From NCBI RefSeq assembly GCF_003635115.1, contig NZ_RBXJ01000002.1:558001-622000 (forward strand): a stretch of DNA of 64,000 bases. The letters run 5' to 3'. The stretch's first letter is position 1, and the number at the start of each line of letters is the position of its first letter. A program made the position numbers and the translations under genes. The notes beneath the pieces were generated by a model. It had not been told where the DNA came from. It worked only from the letters and a program-made list of their open reading frames with translations, and ran no database searches. Below are positions 58,982 through 64,000 of the stretch, in pieces. This stretch comes from Microbacterium sp. AG1240. Lineage in GTDB: Bacteria > Actinomycetota > Actinomycetes > Actinomycetales > Microbacteriaceae.

Positions 58982-59791
58982 TCAGGCGTCGAGTCGGGCG
59001 TACTTCGCGCGCAGGATGGTGAAGAGCCCGTAGGCGATGAAGCCGATTCCCACCGCGCCGCCCAGCCACGGCCCGGCCGGGGTCTGCAGCAGCGCGCTCA
59101 CCGCGGCGTCGAGTCCGCCCGAGGCGGAGGGGTCGACCGTCACCGCGGCGACGACGATGAGGATTCCCACGGTGGCCAGGGCGATGCCTTTCGCGATGTA
59201 TCCGACGGTACCGAGGACGATGAGGGCCTTCCCCAGCGAGCCGCCGGGCGTGGAGATCCTCTTACGGAACGAGCGTCGTGCGCCGCTGACGACGAAGCCG
59301 ATGCCTACGGCCGCGACGATGATCCCCACCGCTGCCAGAAGGAACGGGCCGCCGGGCAGCGAGAGCACACTGCTGCTGGCGTTCTGCGCGCTCTGATCGC
59401 CCTGCGACCGGGCGCCGAGAGCGACGGATGCGGCGATGCCGCCCACCGCGAGGAACGAGACCGCCTGCGCGCCCTGCTTCACCGCCCGCTTCGCGCGATC
59501 GGCGCCGCTCGTGCCGCGCGCGACGAACGCCTCGACCGCTCGCCAGGCGCCCAGCGCCCAGAGCGCCGCGGCGCATGCCCACAGCAGGACGGCGCCGAAG
59601 GGAGCCGCCGCGATCGCCTCGAACGCGCCGGACTGATCGGTCTGCTCATCGCCGCCGAACGCGACGGCCACGACGAGGGCGCCGAGGAGGACGTGCACGA
59701 GACCGTTGGCGACGAAGCCGGCGCGCGCGAGCACGCGGAAGGCCGAGGACGACTGCGCCGACGCGGCGGCGGAACGCGGGGAGGACGGCAT
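58982..59791 (-). CDS. DUF1206 membrane protein
   Basis: 269 residues, six membrane helices arranged as three repeats of a two-helix unit of about 70-75 residues: FRVLARAGFVANGLVHVLLG, then KRAVKQGAQAVSFLAVGGIA, then KALIVLGTVGYIAKGIALAT. This triple repeat is the DUF1206 signature; function unknown. Start taken as ATG 59791 because TACGGT is 6 nt upstream; the longer frame would add 14 residues that overlap the promoter. Confidence 0.88.
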   Translation of the reverse strand: MPSSPRSAAASAQSSSAFRVLARAGFVANGLVHVLLGALVVAVAFGGDEQTDQSGAFEAIAAAPFGAVLLWACAAALWALGAWRAVEAFVARGTSGADRAKRAVKQGAQAVSFLAVGGIAASVALGARSQGDQSAQNASSSVLSLPGGPFLLAAVGIIVAAVGIGFVVSGARRSFRKRISTPGGSLGKALIVLGTVGYIAKGIALATVGILIVVAAVTVDPSASGGLDAAVSALLQTPAGPWLGGAVGIGFIAYGLFTILRAKYARLDA

Positions 59792-59797
59792 GCGACC

Positions 59798-59803
59798 ACC
59801 GTA
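59798..59803 (-). promoter_or_regulatory. -10 box of the DUF1206 gene (leaderless)
   Basis: TACGGT on the minus strand, 6 nt before the ATG at 59791. Confidence 0.6.
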
Positions 59804-59844
59804 GGCCAGCGGGCGCCGCACCACCGCCGGCACGGGCGGTCCGG

Positions 59845-59850
59845 TAATGT
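59845..59850 (+). promoter_or_regulatory. -10 box of the nusA-ylxR-infB operon
   Basis: TAATGT, 7 nt before the ATG of a 10-codon open frame (59858) and 57 nt before nusA. Confidence 0.55.
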
Positions 59851-59857
59851 AGGGGGA

Positions 59858-59890
59858 ATGTCGACGCGCGATCGCGCCGGCGAGAGCTGA
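59858..59890 (+). CDS. Possible leaderless upstream peptide of nusA
   Basis: ATG, ten codons (MSTRDRAGES) and TGA, starting 7 nt after the -10 box and ending 17 nt before the nusA GTG. The ribosome leaving this frame would be next to the nusA Shine-Dalgarno ACGGAGGG (59893-59900). No run of a single amino acid suggests classical attenuation. May be a leader peptide or chance. Confidence 0.35.
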   Translation: MSTRDRAGES

Positions 59891-59907
59891 ATACGGAGGG
59901 CCCCATT

Positions 59908-60897
59908 GTGGACATCGATCTCGGTCTGTTGAAGACGGTCGAACGCGAGAAGGAGATCCCCTTCGACGAACTCGTCCGGATCATCGAATCGGCCATCCTG
60001 ACCGCCTACGGTCGCCACACGTCCGAGAACGGCGACGTGCCCGCGGGTGCGCGCGTGCAGCTCGACCGCAAGACGGGCCACGTCGCGATCTTCGCCCCCG
60101 TGCTCGATGACGAGGACGTCGTCATCGGCGAGGAGGAGCAGCATCCCGAGGGCTTCGGGCGCATCGCTGCCTTCGCCGCGAAGCAGGTCATCAGCCAGCG
60201 TCTGCGCGACATCGCCGACGACGCCGTGCTGGGCGAGTTCAAGGGCAAGGAGGGCGACATCGTCGCCGGTGTCGTGCAGCAGGGGCCCAACCCTCGCATG
60301 GTGCACGTCGACCTCGGCACCATCGAGGCCATCCTTCCGCCCGAGGAGCAGGTGCCGGGCGAGAACTATGCGCACGGTTCGCGCCTGCGCGTCTACGTCA
60401 CGTCGGTGTCGAAGGGCACCAAGGGTCCGTCGATCACCGTCTCGCGGACCCACCCCGGCCTCGTGCGCAAGCTGTTCGCGCTCGAGGTGCCCGAGATCGC
60501 CTCGGGCCTCGTCGAGATCGTCTCCCTCGCCCGCGAGGCGGGGCACCGCACCAAGATCGCGGTGCAGGCGACCGACCCCACCATCAACGCCAAGGGCGCC
60601 TGCATCGGCGAGATGGGGCGCCGCGTCCGCGCCGTGACCGAGGAGCTCGGGGGCGAGAAGATCGACATCGTCGACTACGACGCCGAGCTCGCCCGGTTCG
60701 TCGGCAACGCCCTCTCGCCCGCGAAGGTGACCTCCAGCTTCATCCTCGACGCCTCGACCAAGGCCGTCCGGGCACTCGTGCCCGACTACCAGCTATCGCT
60801 GGCGATCGGCAAGGAGGGTCAGAACGCCCGCCTCGCCGCCAAGCTCACCGGCGCCAAGATCGACATCCAGCCCGACAGCATCCTGGAAGACGACTGA
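59908..60897 (+). CDS. nusA: Transcription termination/antitermination factor NusA
   Basis: 329 residues, the actinobacterial size, without the C-terminal acidic repeats of E. coli NusA. N-terminal RNA polymerase-binding domain (1-110), S1 domain (about 111-185: GEFKGKEGDIVAGVVQQG), KH1 and KH2 (185-325: GACIGEMGRRVRAVTEELGG, LAIGKEGQNARLAAKLTGAK). GTG start with GGAGGG 7 nt upstream. Usually preceded by rimP in bacteria; here the upstream neighbour is the divergent DUF1206 gene. Confidence 0.97.
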   Translation: MDIDLGLLKTVEREKEIPFDELVRIIESAILTAYGRHTSENGDVPAGARVQLDRKTGHVAIFAPVLDDEDVVIGEEEQHPEGFGRIAAFAAKQVISQRLRDIADDAVLGEFKGKEGDIVAGVVQQGPNPRMVHVDLGTIEAILPPEEQVPGENYAHGSRLRVYVTSVSKGTKGPSITVSRTHPGLVRKLFALEVPEIASGLVEIVSLAREAGHRTKIAVQATDPTINAKGACIGEMGRRVRAVTEELGGEKIDIVDYDAELARFVGNALSPAKVTSSFILDASTKAVRALVPDYQLSLAIGKEGQNARLAAKLTGAKIDIQPDSILEDD

Positions 60898-60939
60898 TCG
60901 CCCACCCCACGATCGGCTACGACGCGCCCGAGGTGTAGA

Positions 60940-61191
60940 ATGGAACCTGTACGAACGTGCGTCGCATGTCGTGCGCGCGCACCACGGTCCACGCTCCTGC
61001 GAGTCGTGGCCAACGGTTCGGTCCTCGTCCGCGACGATCGGGCCTGTCTTCCGGGGCGTGGCGCGTGGGTTCATGAGACGCACGAGTGCGTGGAGGTCGC
61101 CCTGCGGCGCCGCGCATTCGTGCGAGCATTACGTGTGTCGGGTCCTCTCGACACGCAGACCTTCGAAGAATCCCTCCAGCGAAACGGCTGA
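60940..61191 (+). CDS. ylxR: YlxR family RNA/nucleoid-binding protein (DUF448)
   Basis: 83 residues. N-terminus MEPVRTCVACRARAPRSTLL is the family signature (usually CVGCR). GRGAWVHETHECVEVALRR follows. YlxR is a small basic RNA- or DNA-binding protein between nusA and infB in most Gram-positives; it has been linked to RNase P in Bacillus. ATG 42 bp after nusA. Confidence 0.92.
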   Translation: MEPVRTCVACRARAPRSTLLRVVANGSVLVRDDRACLPGRGAWVHETHECVEVALRRRAFVRALRVSGPLDTQTFEESLQRNG

Positions 61192-61251
61192 ACGGCTATG
61201 GACTCAAAGTGAACGGCTCGAAATGAGACCCGTCCGCATCTAACGGTCTGC

Positions 61252-61278
61252 CCTGTCCGGGGTAGGCCCCCTGACAGG
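61252..61278 (+). promoter_or_regulatory. Hairpin over the infB ribosome-binding site
   Basis: CCTGTC (61252-61257) pairs with GACAGG (61273-61278), with inner GGGG / CCCC. The 3' arm overlaps the infB Shine-Dalgarno (GGAG, 61277-61280), so folding would hide it. Could tune IF2 translation. Confidence 0.45.
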
Positions 61279-61284
61279 AGAATT

Positions 61285-64000
61285 GTGGCAAAACCACGCG
61301 TACACGAGATCGCTTCCGAGCTCGGCGTCGACAGTAAGATCGCCCTCGCGAAGCTCAAGGAACTCGGCGAGTTCGTCAAGAGCCCGTCCTCGACGATCGA
61401 GCCCCCCGTAGCTCGCAAGCTCCGTGCGGCCCTCGAGGCCGACGGTTCCGCATCGGCGGGCGCATCGGCGCCGGCCGCCCCCGCGGCTTCGCCGCGCCCC
61501 GCCGCCGGTCGTCCCGGCCCGGCCCGGCCCGCCGCACCGGCGGCCAAGCCCGGCCCCGCGCGTCCGACTCCGGCTCCCGCCCCCGCTCCGACCCCGGCAC
61601 CGGCAGCACCCGCCGCCCCCGAGGTCGCCACTCCCGCCGCCCCGGCACCGGCAGCACCCGCCGCCCCCGAGGCGTCCGAAGCATCCACCCCCGCTCCGTC
61701 GTCCGACACCCCCGGTGCCCCGCGCCCGGCTCCGGCCGCCGGCGCTCCGCAGGCGCCGCGTCCCGGTGGCGCCCCGCGTCCGGGCAACAACCCCTTCGCG
61801 TCGGCGCAGGGCATGGGCCAGCGTCCGGCCGGACCGCGTCCGGGTAACAACCCGTTCGCGTCGGCGCAGGGCATGGGTCAGCGCCCGTCGCCGACCCCCG
61901 GCAACATCCCCCGCCCGCAGGCGCCGCGTCCCGGTGCCCCGCGCCCGGGCGCTCCGCGTCCCGGCGGTGCGGGTCGTCCCGGCGGCGGCGGTCGTCCCGG
62001 CGCTCCGTTCCAGCAGCGTCCCGGCGGTCCCGGTCGTCCCGGCGGTGCCGGTGGCGGCGGTTTCTCCCGTCCGGGCGCCCCGGCGGGCGGCGGTTTCGCC
62101 GGTCGTCCCGGCGGTGGTGGCGGCCGTGGCCGCGGCCCCGGCGGCGGTACCGCGGGTGCCTTCGGCAAGGGTGGCGGCAAGTCCAAGCAGCGCAAGTCGC
62201 GTAGGGCGAAGCGGCAGGAATTCGAGATGCGGTCGGCGCCGGTCGTCGGCGGCGTCAACGTCACCAAGGGCAACGGCGAGATCATCCGCATGCGTCGCGG
62301 CGCGTCGATCTCCGACTTCGCCGACAAGATCGAGGCCCTGACCGGTTACACGGTCCAGCCCGGCACGCTCGTGACCATCCTGTTCAACCTGGGCGAGATG
62401 GCCACCGCGACCGAGTCGCTCGACGAGGCCACCTTCGAGGTGCTCGGCGGCGAGCTCGGCTACAACATCCAGATGGTCTCGCCCGAGGACGAGGACAAGG
62501 AGCTCCTCGAGGGCTTCGGTCTCGACCTCGACGCAGAACTCGAGGCCGAGAGCGAAGACGACCTCGAGATCCGGCCCCCGGTCGTGACCGTCATGGGCCA
62601 CGTCGACCACGGTAAGACCCGACTGCTCGACGCCATCCGCCAGACCAACGTGGTCGCGGGCGAGGCCGGCGGCATCACGCAGCACATCGGTGCGTACCAG
62701 GTCTGGACCGAGCACGAGGGCATCGAGCGCGCCATCACCTTCATCGACACCCCGGGTCACGAGGCGTTCACCGCCATGCGTGCGCGTGGTGCGCAGGTGA
62801 CCGACCTCGCCATCCTCGTGGTCGCCGCCGACGACGGCATCATGCCCCAGACGGTGGAGGCGCTCAACCACGCCCAGGCGGCCAACGTGCCGATCGTGGT
62901 CGCGGTCAACAAGATCGACAAGCCCGACTCCAACCCGGCCAAGGTGCGTCAGCAGCTGACCGAGTACGGCCTCGTCGCCGAGGAGTACGGCGGAGACGTC
63001 ATGTTCGTCGACGTGTCGGCGCGCAACAACATCGGCATCCAGGACCTCCTCGACGCCGTGCTGCTGACGGCCGACGCGGGCCTCGACCTCACGGCGAACC
63101 CGAACAAGGCCGCCCGCGGTGTCGCGATCGAAGCGAAGCTCGACAAGGGCCGCGGTTCGGTGGCCACCGTGCTCATCCAGTCCGGAACGCTGCGCGTCGG
63201 CGACGCGATCGTCGCCGGAACGGCGTACGGACGCGTCCGCGCCATGGCCGACGAGAACGGCGAGGCCGTGCTCGAGGCATGGCCGTCGCGCCCCGTGCAG
63301 GTGCAGGGTCTGAACTCCGTGCCCCGCGCCGGTGACACGTTCATCGTGACCGAGGAAGACCGCCTCGCCCGTCAGATCGCCGAGAAGCGTGAAGCGGCGG
63401 AGCGCAATGCTCAGCTGGCCAAGGCCCGCAAGCGCATCTCGCTCGAGGACTTCACCCGTGCGCTCGAAGAGGGCAAGGTCGAGTCGCTCAACCTCATCAT
63501 CAAGGGCGACGTGTCGGGTGCCGTCGAGGCGCTCGAGGAGTCGCTCCTCAAGATCGAGGTCGACGACAGCGTGCAGCTGCGGATCATCCACCGCGGCGTC
63601 GGAGCCATCACCGAGTCCGACGTGAACCTCGCCACGATCGACAACGCGATCATCATCGGGTTCAACGTGCGTCCTGACACCAAGGCGCGCGAGCGCGCCG
63701 CCCGCGAGGGCGTCGACACCCGGTTCTACTCGGTCATCTACAACGCGATCGACGACGTCGAGCAGTCGCTCAAGGGCCTGCTCAAGCCGGAGTTCGAAGA
63801 GGTGCAGTCGGGTGTCGCCGAGATCCGCGAGGTGTTCCGCTCCTCGAAGGTCGGCAACATCGCCGGTGTCATCGTGCGATCGGGAACGATCACGCGAAAC
63901 GCCAAGGCTCGCGTCATCCGCGACGGTGTCGTGCTCGCCGACGGCCTCGCGATCGAGTCGCTGCGTCGCTTCAAGGACGACGTCACCGAGGTTCGGACGG
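61285..64000 (+). CDS. infB: Translation initiation factor IF-2 (3' partial)
   Basis: GTPase that brings initiator tRNA to the ribosome. Open from the GTG at 61285 (GGAG 4 nt upstream) to the window edge; 905 residues visible, and the last ([14 protein letters not shown]) is near the normal end, so only about 25-30 residues are missing. N-terminal IF2 domain [20 protein letters not shown]; then about 280 residues rich in Ala, Pro, Gly and Arg with internal repeats; GTPase domain with G1 GHVDHGKT (438-445), G3 DTPGHEAF, G4 NKID; then domains II-IV. Transcribed with nusA and ylxR. Confidence 0.97.
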   Translation, partial: MAKPRVHEIASELGVDSKIALAKLKELGEFVKSPSSTIEPPVARKLRAALEADGSASAGASAPAAPAASPRPAAGRPGPARPAAPAAKPGPARPTPAPAPAPTPAPAAPAAPEVATPAAPAPAAPAAPEASEASTPAPSSDTPGAPRPAPAAGAPQAPRPGGAPRPGNNPFASAQGMGQRPAGPRPGNNPFASAQGMGQRPSPTPGNIPRPQAPRPGAPRPGAPRPGGAGRPGGGGRPGAPFQQRPGGPGRPGGAGGGGFSRPGAPAGGGFAGRPGGGGGRGRGPGGGTAGAFGKGGGKSKQRKSRRAKRQEFEMRSAPVVGGVNVTKGNGEIIRMRRGASISDFADKIEALTGYTVQPGTLVTILFNLGEMATATESLDEATFEVLGGELGYNIQMVSPEDEDKELLEGFGLDLDAELEAESEDDLEIRPPVVTVMGHVDHGKTRLLDAIRQTNVVAGEAGGITQHIGAYQVWTEHEGIERAITFIDTPGHEAFTAMRARGAQVTDLAILVVAADDGIMPQTVEALNHAQAANVPIVVAVNKIDKPDSNPAKVRQQLTEYGLVAEEYGGDVMFVDVSARNNIGIQDLLDAVLLTADAGLDLTANPNKAARGVAIEAKLDKGRGSVATVLIQSGTLRVGDAIVAGTAYGRVRAMADENGEAVLEAWPSRPVQVQGLNSVPRAGDTFIVTEEDRLARQIAEKREAAERNAQLAKARKRISLEDFTRALEEGKVESLNLIIKGDVSGAVEALEESLLKIEVDDSVQLRIIHRGVGAITESDVNLATIDNAIIIGFNVRPDTKARERAAREGVDTRFYSVIYNAIDDVEQSLKGLLKPEFEEVQSGVAEIREVFRSSKVGNIAGVIVRSGTITRNAKARVIRDGVVLADGLAIESLRRFKDDVTEVRT
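61774..61883 (+). repeat. Tandem 60-bp coding repeat in infB
   Basis: Two 50-bp near-identical blocks (61774-61823 and 61834-61883) at a 60-bp period encode [18 protein letters not shown] twice; they differ at four silent positions. Lies in the low-complexity linker of IF-2; likely a recent duplication. Confidence 0.85.

Noticed and set aside
60936..60941. TAGAAT overlapping the ylxR start codon as a leaderless promoter
   Set aside because: The box overlaps the ATG itself, so a transcript from it would begin inside ylxR after the conserved MEPVRT; at best it is an internal promoter for infB.
61240..63591. 783-codon minus-strand open frame opposite infB
   Set aside because: Same kind of shadow; infB on the plus strand is certain.

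Overview
The window is a high-GC (about 70%), gene-dense actinobacterial chromosome segment. Gene order, Rho and IF2 with long low-complexity N-terminal extensions, an LAXTG-type surface protein and abundant TANNNT -10 boxes placed exactly at start codons point to the Microbacteriaceae, most likely Microbacterium (inference; no rRNA gene is present to confirm). No rRNA, tRNA, insertion sequence, prophage or CRISPR array was recognised. Most of the window is conserved core genome.

Layout. 1-21.0 kb: the actinobacterial block hom-thrC-thrB-rho-prfA-prmC-tsaC-wecA-atpI-atpBEFHAGDC, interrupted between prfA and prmC by a minus-strand island (amidase, cysE, cysK); yaaA follows. 21.1-31 kb: accessory genes (DUF5684 membrane protein, two-gene PP2C phosphatase / EccC-like FtsK ATPase unit, aldo/keto reductase, APC permease plus saccharopine-dehydrogenase-like enzyme, asparaginase and OsmC-like protein sharing a 42-bp divergent promoter). 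31-38.8 kb: a complete glycerol/dihydroxyacetone module: glpK, glpF, glpD, a divergent SorC-type regulator, and dhaK-dhaL-dhaM(HPr). 38.8-55 kb: a broken-up version of the conserved dxr-rseP-ispG-proS array, with minus-strand genes (murE, ycnI and a membrane gene, a fused anthranilate synthase, pcp) and a sigma factor unit inserted. 55-64 kb: secreted LAXTG metallophosphoesterase, a second aldo/keto reductase, DUF1206 protein and nusA-ylxR-infB (infB cut at the right edge).

Regulation is the most interesting layer. (1) The fused anthranilate synthase gene is preceded by a textbook tryptophan attenuator: an 11-codon leader peptide with tandem Trp codons, a 1:2 hairpin, a possible 2:3 antiterminator and a 3:4 terminator with a U run; the leader peptide itself appears to be translated from a leaderless mRNA. 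(2) At least 14 genes have a TANNNT-like -10 hexamer exactly 6 nt before the start codon and no visible Shine-Dalgarno requirement, so leaderless transcription looks like the default here. (3) Two unrelated families of palindromic intergenic repeats (73 bp and about 82 bp, two copies each) occupy all four convergent gene junctions that are longer than about 15 bp. (4) The nonamer GCAGCATCC is present at least 22 times on the two strands where about one copy is expected from composition.

Functionally the window joins amino acid synthesis (Thr, Cys, Trp/anthranilate), translation termination (rho, prfA, prmC), oxidative phosphorylation, glycerol use feeding DHAP into glycolysis, the non-mevalonate isoprenoid route (dxr, ispG), envelope synthesis (wecA, murE, rseP, plsC) and translation/transcription factors (proS, nusA, infB).
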